Shown here piece after piece: positions 25,021-32,022 of a stretch of DNA of 32,070 nucleotides. The translations under genes were made by a program, and so were the position numbers. Location of the stretch: assembly GCA_021821635.1 (NCBI GenBank), contig JAKACH010000013.1, positions 1-32,070 of the forward strand, read 5' to 3'. The notes under the pieces were generated by a model. The model worked only from the letters and a program-made list of their open reading frames with translations. It was not told where the DNA came from and did not search any database. Source of the DNA: Thermoplasmata archaeon. Lineage in GTDB: Archaea; Thermoplasmatota; Thermoplasmata; Thermoplasmatales; Thermoplasmataceae. How positions within the stretch are numbered: the stretch's first letter is position 1; each line of letters starts with the position of its first letter.

Positions 25021-25848
25021 ATGAACAGTGGAGATTTCATAAAAATCGATTATTCAATGAGGGTGGGCGATGATAAGAAGCTTGTTTCGACAAGCAGTGA
25101 GCAGCTCGCTAAGGACAACTCGATATTCAACGAGAATACGAAATATGGCCCTATAGCGGTGGTTGTCGGAGCGGATCAGGTCTTCAAAAAGATAGACGAT
25201 AGCTTCAAGGAGGCTCAGATAGATAAGGAAGTTGAGGTAACCCTTACTCCCGAAGAGGCTTATGGCGCCAGGGATCCTAAGAACATTAAGGTTCATTCAT
25301 ACATTGAATTCAAGCGCCAGAACATAGACCCTGTTCCGGGACAGGAGATTTACCTTAATCACAGGAGGGGAAAGGTTCTTTCAGTCACCCCAGGCAGAGT
25401 GCTGGTTGACTATAATCCGCCCCACGCAGGCAAGACTATTGTTTATTCGTACACGCTTCGATCAGTCATAAGCGACCCGAAAGATAAGGTGCAAGCATTG
25501 ATCGAGATGAACTATCCCGCTTCAGACGCTGTCTTCACAGTCAGTTCGGAAGGGGAGACAATAAGAATAGAAGTTCCCGAAGCAAGCAAGTTTGACCCCG
25601 TCTGGATGGAGGCAAAATTCAGGCTCGTGAACGAGATCAGGAAGTACCTGCCTGGATATACTATTAGCATTGTGGAGAATTATACTCCGGGAGAGATTCC
25701 TAAACAGGAATCGGCGCCTGAGAGTGAAGTAAAATCCGAAGGAGAGGCGCCTGCTGAGACTCCAGAAAAAGCTCCAACCGAAAGTCCTCAAGCTTCAAAC
25801 GAACAGGGAGAAGCTCAGGATGGACAAACCTCAGAAACAAAAGCCTAG
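25021..25848 (+). CDS. FKBP-type peptidyl-prolyl isomerase, long archaeal (SlyD-like) form
   Basis: This protein catalyses cis-trans isomerisation at proline and acts as a chaperone. The 275-residue protein begins with the FKBP half-domain (GDFIKIDYSMRVGDD, then GPIAVVVGADQVFKKIDDSF). An inserted IF domain follows (LTPEEAYGARDPKNI and GRVLVDYNPPHAGKTIVYSY), typical of long archaeal FKBPs. A separate C-terminal alpha/beta domain covers about residues 155-228. The last about 45 residues are an acidic, Pro/Glu/Ser-rich disordered tail. The frame opens at GTG 25012, but ATG 25021 fits the family start. It overlaps trmJ by 29 bases, which lies inside the disordered tail. Confidence 0.9.
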   Translation: MNSGDFIKIDYSMRVGDDKKLVSTSSEQLAKDNSIFNENTKYGPIAVVVGADQVFKKIDDSFKEAQIDKEVEVTLTPEEAYGARDPKNIKVHSYIEFKRQNIDPVPGQEIYLNHRRGKVLSVTPGRVLVDYNPPHAGKTIVYSYTLRSVISDPKDKVQALIEMNYPASDAVFTVSSEGETIRIEVPEASKFDPVWMEAKFRLVNEIRKYLPGYTISIVENYTPGEIPKQESAPESEVKSEGEAPAETPEKAPTESPQASNEQGEAQDGQTSETKA

Positions 25849-26623
25849 TCAGGTTTTCAGGGAAGAAGAAACTAAGCGACTAGCTGAAATTTATGGCGCA
25901 ATCGAAACCCTGAAAGAAAAGGTGAGCGTTGTTCTTGTTGAGCCGAAATACGACGGAAACATCGGCGCAACAGCAAGAACCATGCACAACTGCGGGCTAG
26001 ATAACCTCATTATTGTAAATCATCAAGAATTATCCGCAGAAGCGTACAAGTTTGCAATGCATTCCTCATCTATTCTTGATAATGCCAGGCATATAGCATC
26101 TCTCTCTGAAATAAGGGAAGAATTTCAGATCATCGCGGGAACATCGAGCGTTGTTACATTCAATGGAAGAAAATTCCGCAGAATATCTTACGATCCTGCC
26201 GGCTTCTGGAAGACATACCTGCCCGTTGAGGGTAAAATTGCCCTGGTCTTCGGAAGGGAGGACGACGGGCTGAGGAACTACGAGATTGAACAGTGCGACA
26301 GCTTCATACACATACCTGCAAACCCGGGATATCCCGTTTACAACCTGTCCCATTCGGTTGCTGTCATCCTTTATGAGATGCTTCAACAGTCGATCCACAG
26401 AGGTGTCAACAATAAAACAAGCTCAAACAATATCTCACTTCTGGTTGATAGTATAGTTAAGGCGATGGAACTCACATCTTATCCTGGTTATAAAAGTAAG
26501 AATACCACTGTCATGCTAAGGCGCATGTTCTCACGAGCGGCACTCACTGATACCGAATATCATAAGCTTATGGGCGTTCTCCGCTATATAATCTTCCACC
26601 TGGACCCGGATTCAGAGGACTGA
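25820..26623 (+). CDS. trmJ: tRNA (cytidine/uridine-2'-O-)-methyltransferase TrmJ
   Basis: TrmJ 2'-O-methylates position 32 of tRNA anticodon loops. It is a SPOUT (SpoU) family protein of 267 residues with the knotted-fold motifs: EPKYDGNIGATARTMHNCG (motif 1, Asn and Arg), ALVFGREDDGL (motif 2) and PVYNLSHSVAVILYEM (motif 3). A C-terminal helical extension from about residue 190 matches archaeal TrmJ. The first about 30 residues are a lysine/glutamate-rich helix. The ATG lies within the end of the FKBP gene, preceded by GGGAG about 10 bases upstream, so the two are co-translated. Confidence 0.92.
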   Translation: MDKPQKQKPSQVFREEETKRLAEIYGAIETLKEKVSVVLVEPKYDGNIGATARTMHNCGLDNLIIVNHQELSAEAYKFAMHSSSILDNARHIASLSEIREEFQIIAGTSSVVTFNGRKFRRISYDPAGFWKTYLPVEGKIALVFGREDDGLRNYEIEQCDSFIHIPANPGYPVYNLSHSVAVILYEMLQQSIHRGVNNKTSSNNISLLVDSIVKAMELTSYPGYKSKNTTVMLRRMFSRAALTDTEYHKLMGVLRYIIFHLDPDSED

Positions 26624-26649
26624 AGAAATCTGGAACTGCCAGTGCAGGG

Positions 26650-26666
26650 CCGCAGCGGTAATTTTT
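26650..26666 (+). terminator. Candidate terminator after trmJ
   Basis: A tiny GC palindrome (CCG CAG CGG) is followed by A and five T. The short stem makes this weak; the T run alone can serve in archaea. Confidence 0.3.
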
Positions 26667-26842
26667 CATTCACCTTCAGGAAAAGTAAGCATGTGGGATT
26701 CTCTCTGTAAATTAACGGTAGATGGTAGAACATGCAAGATGGTTTATAGAGAATGTTGTCCTGCATGACAAATGTATTGCTACCAATTCAGTTTTATGGG
26801 TTCCACTCGATATTCTCGATAACTTTCAAAGGCACAGGTAAT

Positions 26843-26852
26843 AATTATATAT
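26843..26852 (+). promoter_or_regulatory. TATA box of the L18e ribosomal operon
   Basis: The aattatatat is centred about 90 bases before the L18e ATG, so the mRNA should carry a leader of about 60 bases. This is unlike most genes in the window. A GAGTGAT at 26927-26933 before the ATG can pair with the 16S 3' end. Confidence 0.5.
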
Positions 26853-26937
26853 CGACCAAACATATCCGACGGTAGCTTTACTGCACTTCCTTTCATGTCC
26901 GACTATTAGGAATTGAAGGGATAAAGAGTGATTCAAG

Positions 26938-27306
26938 ATGTCATTAAATGGTAAGAACAAGGAGAGCAACGAGATTGCGGATACAATAGATACTTTGGTA
27001 AAGGTATCCAGGGAGAATAGCTCCTCCATGTGGAGAGATATAGCTGAACGCCTTTCAGGTGGAAGCAGGCGTTATGCTTCTATCAATGTAGGGAAGATTA
27101 ACAGGCTGTCTAATGACGGTGATATTGTTATTGTTCCGGGTTCAGTTCTGGGAAGTGGGATCATCAATAAGAAGGTCACTCTCTCCGCCCTGAAGATTAG
27201 CAAGTCTGCGATGGAAAAGCTACAAAAGTCCGGATCAAGTTTTAAGCCTATCAAGCAATTTGCAACGGAAAATCCAAAGGTTAAGAACCCAAAAATACTT
27301 AGGTGA
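26938..27306 (+). CDS. rpl18e: Large-subunit ribosomal protein L18e
   Basis: This is an archaeal/eukaryal-specific 50S protein of 122 residues. It has the conserved core NVGKINRLSNDGDIVIVPGSVLGSG (opening NVGKINRL, residues about 49-56) and the ALKISKSA helix. The N-terminal helix with MWRDIAERLSGGSRRYASIN matches the family. It heads the conserved archaeal run L18e-L13-S9-RpoN. L13 begins 4 bases after its stop, with GGTGAGG overlapping the L18e end as its ribosome-binding site. Confidence 0.95.
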   Translation: MSLNGKNKESNEIADTIDTLVKVSRENSSSMWRDIAERLSGGSRRYASINVGKINRLSNDGDIVIVPGSVLGSGIINKKVTLSALKISKSAMEKLQKSGSSFKPIKQFATENPKVKNPKILR

Positions 27307-27310
27307 GGAA

Positions 27311-27730
27311 ATGAAAGTTATCGACGCATCCAATTCAATATACGGGAGGCTCTCTGCCCATGTTGCGAAGCAGCTTCTCGAGGGAGAATCCATCAAGATT
27401 ATAAACGCGGACAAATGCGTTATCACGGGTACAAAGGAATTCATAATAAAGGATTTCGAGGAAAGAAGGGATATAGGAAGCGTCCGTAAGGGACCTTATT
27501 ATCCAAGAACCCCAGACCAGATACTCAGGAGATCGATCAAAAATATGCTTCCGTCAAAGAAGACTCACGGGAAGGACGCACTTGCCAGATGCCTCGTTTA
27601 TTGCGGTGTCCCGGCGGATCTGAAGGATGCCCAGGTCGAGATCGTGGAAAAAGCAAAAAACAAGAGGCTAAGCAATTTTATGACGCTTTCGGAAATTTCG
27701 GAGCGGTTAGGGTATAAGGTGAAACTTTGA
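27311..27730 (+). CDS. rpl13: Large-subunit ribosomal protein L13
   Basis: This is a 50S subunit protein of 139 residues. It begins MKVIDASNSIYGRLSAHVA and has INADKCVITG, the VRKGPYYPRTPDQILRRSIKNML block (central part PYYPRTPDQILRR) and a C-terminal helix, all typical of archaeal L13. The frame is open upstream to 27260, but ATG 27311 with GGTGAGG just before it is clearly the start. The stop TGA overlaps the TTG start of S9 by 4 bases. Confidence 0.96.
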   Translation: MKVIDASNSIYGRLSAHVAKQLLEGESIKIINADKCVITGTKEFIIKDFEERRDIGSVRKGPYYPRTPDQILRRSIKNMLPSKKTHGKDALARCLVYCGVPADLKDAQVEIVEKAKNKRLSNFMTLSEISERLGYKVKL

Positions 27731-28131
27731 AATCACAGACAATACTTACATCTGGAAAGAGAAAAACTGCGGTAGCAACAGCAGCGACAAAGAAAGGCAA
27801 GGGAATTATTACAATCAACGGCTATCCGATAGAGTTCCACCCCGTCCAGATTTTAAGAGAGAAAATATTCGAGCCAGTCCAGCTGGTTGGAGACAAGATA
27901 AATGAAGTCAATATCGAAGTACAGGTCCATGGTGGTGGAACCACGGGGCAGGCTGATGCTGCGAGAACAGCTATTGCCAAGGGAATAGTAGAATACTTCG
28001 GCGATGACAAGATAGAAGAAATGTTCAGGCAATATGACAGGACCCTCCTCGTAAACGATATAAGAAGGAAGCTGCCAAAGAAGCCTCAGGGTTCTGGAGC
28101 AAGGGCGAAGAGGCAGAAGTCGTACAGGTGA
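27727..28131 (+). CDS. rps9: Small-subunit ribosomal protein S9
   Basis: This is a 30S protein of 134 residues whose C-terminal tail reaches the decoding site. Features are [12 protein letters not shown], the [19 protein letters not shown] block and the basic tail ending [11 protein letters not shown], where the final Lys-Ser-Tyr-Arg is nearly universal. The start is TTG, overlapping the L13 stop, which implies translational coupling. The rpoN gene begins 4 bases after its stop. Confidence 0.96.
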   Translation: MKSQTILTSGKRKTAVATAATKKGKGIITINGYPIEFHPVQILREKIFEPVQLVGDKINEVNIEVQVHGGGTTGQADAARTAIAKGIVEYFGDDKIEEMFRQYDRTLLVNDIRRKLPKKPQGSGARAKRQKSYR

Positions 28132-28135
28132 AGAT

Positions 28136-28354
28136 ATGATAATTCCGGTAAGATGTTTTAGTTGTGGCAAAGTCATTGGTTCGGATTACAAGAAATTCTC
28201 CGAGAAGGTGCAGAAAATCAGGAACGAGGGCAGGGAACCAAAACCGGAGGAGATCCAGAAAATCCTAGACGATCTTCACCTGACCAGATACTGCTGCAGA
28301 AGAATGATTATTTCTCACATTGACCTTATCGATGAAATAATCCCATTCTCTTAA
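28136..28354 (+). CDS. rpoN: RNA polymerase subunit N (Rpb10 homologue)
   Basis: This 72-residue zinc-binding subunit of archaeal RNA polymerase helps assemble the D/L/P platform. The zinc site is visible as Cys7 and Cys10 in [11 protein letters not shown] and the Cys53-Cys54 pair in TRYCCRRM. In other archaea rpoK and rps2 often follow in the same operon. Here a tRNA gene and a mobile element follow instead. Confidence 0.95.
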   Translation: MIIPVRCFSCGKVIGSDYKKFSEKVQKIRNEGREPKPEEIQKILDDLHLTRYCCRRMIISHIDLIDEIIPFS

Positions 28355-28369
28355 TCTAGAAGCATATCT

Positions 28370-28442
28370 GGGACCGTGGGGTAGCCTGGTATCCTACCAG
28401 CTTGGGGTGTTGGTAACCTGAGTTCAAATCTCAGCGGTCCCA
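28370..28442 (+). tRNA. tRNA-Pro (anticodon GGG)
   Basis: The cloverleaf is read by hand. The acceptor stem is GGGACCG paired with CGGTCCC; the D arm carries TAGCCTGGTA. The anticodon stem is CCAGC/GTTGG around loop TTGGGGT, with anticodon GGG at 28404-28406. The variable loop is TAAC; the T stem is CTGAG/CTCAG around TTCAAAT; the discriminator base is A. CCA is not encoded and no intron is seen. It begins 15 bases after rpoN on the same strand. The 3' end, from about 28424, is shared with the 3' end of the integrase gene on the other strand, marking it as an integration site. Confidence 0.95.
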
Positions 28443-29395
28443 TCAAGTGCAAGTGCGGTCCCATGCGGATTTGCACTTGTTACACTTATTTTATTCATGC
28501 GAAAAAACTCTCCCATGTGCTCCGATGCGCGTTCCGCTACATCTCTGGATTTGATGTGCGTGTAGACCTGGGTGCTCGCCAAGCTCGCATGCCCCAGGTG
28601 GATTTGAACCTCCCTGATGTCTAAACGTTTTCCGTCTTTCCCATCCCTCAAAAGAGCGGTGGCACACCAGTGCCTTGCAGCATGTGCATGGAATTTCGGT
28701 ATTCCTGCCCTTTTGGCGATCAGCTTGATTATGTTTCTTGCCCAGCCATAATTCATCCTTCCTTTCTCTGTCGTGAAGAGGGCAACCGGGTCCGTCTTTG
28801 ATCTATACATGTCGATGTATTCGTGCAGCCTCTCTGAGAGACTCTGCGGTAACCCGATAATCCTCGGTGCCTCGCCCTTCTCGCTGATTATCGTCAAAAG
28901 GTTCCCGTCTACATGTTCGAGGTTTATCCTGATGAGTTCGCCAATCCTCATTCCACCTGCGAAAAGAAGATCCACTATGCATGAGTTCCTTGAGGCGTTC
29001 GCCCTGTCGCCGAATGATGCAGCCGCCTTCCTGATCCTCATGACATCTTCATCGGTCGGTATCCAGGGCTCCTGCGACCTGCTCGCCTTGAACCTCGGTA
29101 TGTTCACTGGCTGCCCCAGGAATCTCGCCCATGCTTCGAGATCGTATATGACATGGTTCAGGGTCTGCGGCTTGATTCCCCTCTCCGATTCCCTGACAAG
29201 CTCGTCCAGGACGTCATTGACCATCATCTTCGGATTAAGCATGTCACAGATCTCACCGAACCTGCGGATAGTGCGGATCTGCTTTGGTATGGTGGAAGTC
29301 GCATGATAACCGCCGTAGGTCCTTGCCCACTGCCTGTACTCGCCCAGTTTCGCCTCGAGTTGTGGGTTCTTCCTCTCCCGTCTGGTTGGGCTCAT
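28424..29395 (-). CDS. int: Tyrosine recombinase (element integrase)
   Basis: This 323-residue integrase cuts and joins DNA at the attachment site. Residues about 12-95 form the SAM-like core-binding domain. The catalytic set is complete: Arg150 in FAGGMRIGEL, Lys173 in SEKGEAP, His238-x-x-Arg241 in HAHAARHW, His269 in LGHAS and the nucleophile Tyr278 in TQVYTHI. The gene is intact, not split as in SSV-type integration. Its last five codons and stop lie inside the tRNA-Pro 3' half on the opposite strand. The ATG overlaps the stop of the 47-codon ORF (ATGA). It resembles XerA-like archaeal recombinases, but its location makes it the element integrase. Confidence 0.92.
   Translation of the reverse strand: MSPTRRERKNPQLEAKLGEYRQWARTYGGYHATSTIPKQIRTIRRFGEICDMLNPKMMVNDVLDELVRESERGIKPQTLNHVIYDLEAWARFLGQPVNIPRFKASRSQEPWIPTDEDVMRIRKAAASFGDRANASRNSCIVDLLFAGGMRIGELIRINLEHVDGNLLTIISEKGEAPRIIGLPQSLSERLHEYIDMYRSKTDPVALFTTEKGRMNYGWARNIIKLIAKRAGIPKFHAHAARHWCATALLRDGKDGKRLDIREVQIHLGHASLASTQVYTHIKSRDVAERASEHMGEFFRMNKISVTSANPHGTALALDGTAEI
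28434..28464. repeat. Direct repeat of the tRNA-Pro 3' end (likely attachment-site sequence)
   Basis: GCGGTCCCAT occurs at 28434-28443, forming the end of the tRNA, and again at 28455-28464. It could be arm or core sequence for the integrase, or a leftover from repeated integration. Confidence 0.5.
28444..28479. repeat. Perfect 9-bp inverted repeat just after the tRNA
   Basis: CAAGTGCAA at 28444-28452 and TTGCACTTG at 28471-28479 flank an 18-base loop that contains the second GCGGTCCCAT. A T-rich stretch follows at about 28480-28494. It may end the tRNA transcript or bind the integrase. Confidence 0.5.
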
Positions 29396-29535
29396 GCTGT
29401 CACTCCGCTGGAACTGGCTTGGGTGTCTGCTCCCGAAGACCTCAACTCCTCAAGGTTTGCCCGGCCGCTCTTTGAAAACGAGAGCGACACCCATCTGGCT
29501 TCCAAATCATCGTTAAATCTGGCAGGCGAAAGCAT
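29392..29535 (-). CDS. Small coupled ORF between recT and integrase (47 residues)
   Basis: The ATG at 29535 shares a base with the recT stop (TAATG), and the TGA at 29392-29394 overlaps the integrase ATG (ATGA). Both junctions are typical of translational coupling, and the ORF fills the gap exactly. The peptide begins MLSPARFNDDLEARW, has a polar, slightly amphipathic N-terminal half and a Ser/Ala/Gly-rich tail. No cysteine motif or membrane segment is present. Excisionase-like or regulatory roles are possible from its position only; I recognise no family. Confidence 0.5.
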   Translation of the reverse strand: MLSPARFNDDLEARWVSLSFSKSGRANLEELRSSGADTQASSSGVTA

Positions 29536-30611
29536 TATTTCGAGCCTCCCTGTGCATCTCCGTCAACGACAATCTCCTCCTCGGAGTAGATGCCCCCTAA
29601 TTCTTCCGGGAACATTCTGCTGAGCAGGAGCGACAGGGCGCACTTTTCAAGCATCATGTGCTTCTTTCCCGCCCACATCTTTGTCGGCGATCCATCCTTT
29701 CTCTTCTTCTCGTATTCTGAAAGATAGGCTGTGGCCTGAATTGGATGTGCCATGTCCTTCCTCCATCCTTTCGCCTCGTATGCTATCAACTCTCCCTCTG
29801 CATCGGTTATCGCTCTTGTTTCATAACCATCGAACTGGTGGGTGTCCATCGCCTTTGAAAGCTTTCCATGGATGGATGCCATGATAACGACTTCATCATC
29901 CTGTTTCCAGAACCAGATCTGCTTTTTCAGTGGATCAAGGCCGCTCTTGAACGCAACATACAGGAATACGGAAAACTCATCGTCCGACGCATCCCTCGCT
30001 ATCATCCTCCGAATAAGCTTTACTTGCTCGTCAGTCCAGTTAGTCTTTACAATTATGCCGTTTGAGTTCCGAGTTTGTTTTGGGTCCGCACTAACCTGAA
30101 CAGGAGGGCTTGATGCGCTGTCGATGAGTTTCTGAAGGTGCTCCTTATCCAGCGAATCAAGTGGGGCTCCTGCCAGATCCTTGACGGATAGCCTATGCTG
30201 CATCAGTAGGGCATTTACTTTCTCCCTCAGTGCGACAAGTTCCGAATCAGGCTCGAGGGCTTTCTTATCCGTGGTCTCCTCATCGCTCTTGCCGGATTCT
30301 TTTGCCTCTTCCCTGGCATCATCCAGTTTGAACTTTGCCAGTTCAGGAAGCAGCTTCACCATCTCCCTGAAAGCATCAGTCTTGCTGATAACGTGGTTCT
30401 CTTCCTTCTTGTAGAGGTCCACAAGTTTTATGCAGAGTGCTTTCTCCCTCGGTGTGAACGAAGCTGGAGGCTCTTTCTGCTTGACAAACCTTATCCAGGC
30501 TGTTTCTCCACCATCGGCAGTGAAGAGGATCTTGTACGGATCGTCCGTATAAACGAACAGGTGTGCCTCGACGTAGGCAGTCTGCCTTTTAGTCATGACC
30601 TGCTCAGTCAT
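29535..30611 (-). CDS. RecT/Bet-family single-strand annealing protein with N-terminal extension
   Basis: RecT/Bet proteins coat single-stranded DNA and pair complementary strands during viral recombination. Residues about 200-345 match Bet: WTDEQVKLIRRMIARDASDD, then FKSGLDPLKKQIWFW, IHGKLSKAM, and the C-terminal HMMLEKCALSLLLSRMFPEE with LGGIYSEEEI. The first about 190 residues are not part of the usual family. They contain a possible small alpha/beta domain (residues 1-60), a charged Glu/Lys linker near 105-125 and a helical SAP-like stretch near 130-165. A strong GGAGGAG about 8 bases before the ATG supports this start. A partner exonuclease is not in the window. Some 83 bases separate it from the coiled-coil gene. 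Confidence 0.85.
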   Translation of the reverse strand: MTEQVMTKRQTAYVEAHLFVYTDDPYKILFTADGGETAWIRFVKQKEPPASFTPREKALCIKLVDLYKKEENHVISKTDAFREMVKLLPELAKFKLDDAREEAKESGKSDEETTDKKALEPDSELVALREKVNALLMQHRLSVKDLAGAPLDSLDKEHLQKLIDSASSPPVQVSADPKQTRNSNGIIVKTNWTDEQVKLIRRMIARDASDDEFSVFLYVAFKSGLDPLKKQIWFWKQDDEVVIMASIHGKLSKAMDTHQFDGYETRAITDAEGELIAYEAKGWRKDMAHPIQATAYLSEYEKKRKDGSPTKMWAGKKHMMLEKCALSLLLSRMFPEELGGIYSEEEIVVDGDAQGGSK

Positions 30612-30694
30612 AGATTACTCCTCCCATTCTGTACACAATTGCTGGCCTCGCTTTTATTCCCCAAATTTATTTCGTTTTTCATTTTCTTCCCTCC

Positions 30695-30880
30695 TCATAT
30701 GAGTGTTATTCTTGGCGCACTTTCCTCGTTTTTGTGCGCTGAAACCTTGTCCATCTCCTCAAAATCCCTGACCTTGCTCTCAAGATCCTCGATCTTCTCT
30801 GCCATCTGCAGGATCAGGCCCTGCAACTGTTTCTGCGTCAATTCCTCATTTTTCAGAGCGTCTTTTACGTGTTTCATCAT
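30695..30880 (-). CDS. Small coiled-coil protein
   Basis: This 61-residue charged protein begins MMKHVKDALKN. The central residues about 12-45 form a continuous heptad-rich helix (LQGLILQMAEKIEDLESKV), followed by a polar tail. It could oligomerise or be a small regulator; no family is recognised. Its ATG overlaps the stop of the zinc-finger gene (ATGA), so they are co-translated. A 14-codon frame starts at its own stop (ATGA) and is probably too short to matter. Confidence 0.6.
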   Translation of the reverse strand: MMKHVKDALKNEELTQKQLQGLILQMAEKIEDLESKVRDFEEMDKVSAHKNEESAPRITLI

Positions 30881-31122
30881 TTCTTATCCCTTCTCCCCTT
30901 AAGCAGCCTCAAAAATTTCATGCCGTTTTTAGTGAAAACCAAAAGTGTAGAATTTTTATGCTTCACGGCCGCAGCACACTGGTTTTCATGCTCCCTCGCC
31001 TTGATCATGTTAGGGAAAGCTGCACCGCACTTCTCGCAGTTCCATTCTATTATTTCAAGCGGAACTGGACCCAGCGGATTGTTATTATAGATGACCCCTT
31101 GCCTAACCAATATGCTCACCAT
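30877..31122 (-). CDS. Small C2HC zinc-finger protein
   Basis: This 81-residue protein has one zinc-finger-like motif: Cys29-x2-Cys32, x12, His45-x3-Cys49 in WNCEKCGAAFPN and KAREHENQC. Such C2H2/C2HC proteins are common in archaeal viruses and plasmids, usually as DNA-binding regulators. The C-terminus is basic (LKGRRDKK). The frame opens at GTG 31134; I prefer ATG 31122, but this is uncertain. It overlaps a 28-codon ORF upstream and the coiled-coil gene downstream. Confidence 0.7.
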   Translation of the reverse strand: MVSILVRQGVIYNNNPLGPVPLEIIEWNCEKCGAAFPNMIKAREHENQCAAAVKHKNSTLLVFTKNGMKFLRLLKGRRDKK

Positions 31123-31189
31123 CCTCGTTATCACAATCGAAGACCGTCAGCCTCGAAGGCTTTCCAATGGAAATTGTTGCTACCATCAT
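31103..31189 (-). CDS. Possible 28-codon ORF at the head of the minus-strand small-gene run
   Basis: ATG-ATG at 31189 is preceded by GAGGTG about 5 bases upstream, a good ribosome-binding site. The 28-residue peptide includes ISIGKPSRLTVFDCDNEDGE and overlaps the zinc-finger start. It may be a leader for translation of the next gene or a small protein. Confidence 0.3.
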   Translation of the reverse strand: MMVATISIGKPSRLTVFDCDNEDGEHIG

Positions 31190-31281
31190 AGAGCACCTCT
31201 CTTGACATTCATAGAATTTAGGAAATTTCCTTGGGCGCATGATTTGAATTTTGTGAAAGAAATCTTATATCTACTATTAGA

Positions 31282-31605
31282 ATGGATACTTTGAGAGGAA
31301 TGTTTAGACGCAAAAAACCCATGACTAAAAGAGAGAGAACCAAAAAGGTTAAAGAGGCCAGGTCTGCACGCATGAAGTCTATAAATGAGGGAAGAAGGGC
31401 ACGGAAGGAGGCAAGAGCTGCTGCTGACGCTGGGAAAAGCATAGCTCTCGACCATGCAACCGGCGGACTCTATAGCAAAGCAAGGTTTTCTTTTCATCTT
31501 GGAAAGTCCCTCAGTCACGTACTTGAAGGGCGCAGCCAGGAAAAGATTGCGAAGAAGGCTGTAAAAGCGCTCAAGAAAGATAAGAAAAGAAGACAGCTCA
31601 AATAG
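31282..31605 (+). CDS. Small, very basic protein of the element
   Basis: This 107-residue protein is rich in Lys, Arg and Ala along its whole length (for instance KPMTKRERTKKVKEARSAR and the end KALKKDKKRRQLK). It is probably helical and nucleic-acid binding. No family is recognised. It is the only plus-strand gene of the element in view and is divergent from the zinc-finger run. A TATA-like ttatatcta at about 31265-31273 sits only about 13 bases before ATG 31282, so the in-frame ATG at 31300 (starting MFRRKKP) may be the true leaderless start. It converges on the next gene, with 8 bases between stops. Confidence 0.6.
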   Translation: MDTLRGMFRRKKPMTKRERTKKVKEARSARMKSINEGRRARKEARAAADAGKSIALDHATGGLYSKARFSFHLGKSLSHVLEGRSQEKIAKKAVKALKKDKKRRQLK

Positions 31606-31613
31606 TGGTCGTT

Positions 31614-32009
31614 TCATTTCACCACCTCAACTATTATGTCATCATAAATCGCATCTGCCCCTTCGTCCCCCAGGAAGAATTTCGCATGAATGGTCAATTC
31701 CCTAAACAATGCTTTTGTTATTTCGGAGCGTGTCCCCTCAATTGATGCTGATACAACCGAACATTTCCCATCATATTCGATAGAAAGTGAAGCGAATTCG
31801 CTTCTATCCCATGCTATCTGTTCTTTTCTCTCTTTATAGGCGCTTAGGCTTTCCACATATCTCTCCACCAATGTCATTTTAGTATCATGCTGCGGGCCAC
31901 TAACTAAAACGTTGAATTCGTCAGGAATCCTCCCAACCACAAATTTGTGTTCCCCGACCTCACACACATAAGGTGGATTTCGTTGTACAAAGTCCTGTTC
32001 ATGACCCAT
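31614..32009 (-). CDS. Protein of unknown function in the mobile element
   Basis: This 131-residue soluble protein has mixed alpha/beta character: strand-like EVGEHKFVVGRIPDEFNVLV, a central helix with VERYVESLSAYKERKEQIAW, then strands SLSIEYDGKCSVVSASIEG and a C-terminal helix. No family is recognised. ATG 32009 is preferred over the TTG at 32030 because GGAG lies about 6 bases upstream. A preceding frame ends at 32023, just before it. Confidence 0.6.
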   Translation of the reverse strand: MGHEQDFVQRNPPYVCEVGEHKFVVGRIPDEFNVLVSGPQHDTKMTLVERYVESLSAYKERKEQIAWDRSEFASLSIEYDGKCSVVSASIEGTRSEITKALFRELTIHAKFFLGDEGADAIYDDIIVEVVK

Positions 32010-32022
32010 TGCATCTCCTTCA

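Larger units (their letters stand above)
26624..26937 (+). other. Intergenic region: possible trmJ terminator and L18e promoter/leader
   Basis: CCG-CAG-CGG at 26650-26658 followed by TTTTT at 26662-26666 may end the trmJ transcript. TGTC/GACA half-sites near 26757-26770 and ATTCTCT/AGAGAAT arms at about 26697 and 26749 are weak inverted repeats without a clear role. The L18e TATA box lies at 26843-26852. I see no tRNA or protein gene in the stretch. Confidence 0.4.

Noticed and set aside
26697-26755. ATTCTCT/AGAGAAT arms considered as an RNA structure or attachment site
   Set aside because: Short arms in AT-rich sequence with a long loop; easily due to chance.
28434-28500. Repeats near the tRNA considered as a CRISPR array
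   Set aside because: Only two short copies of a 10-base repeat and one inverted repeat; no regular spacers and no cas genes.
31186-31617. 143-codon minus-strand frame opposite the basic protein
   Set aside because: The plus-strand frame has a start, a nearby TATA-like box and coherent basic composition; the minus frame is rich in Phe/Leu/Ser as expected from reading Lys/Arg codons backwards.
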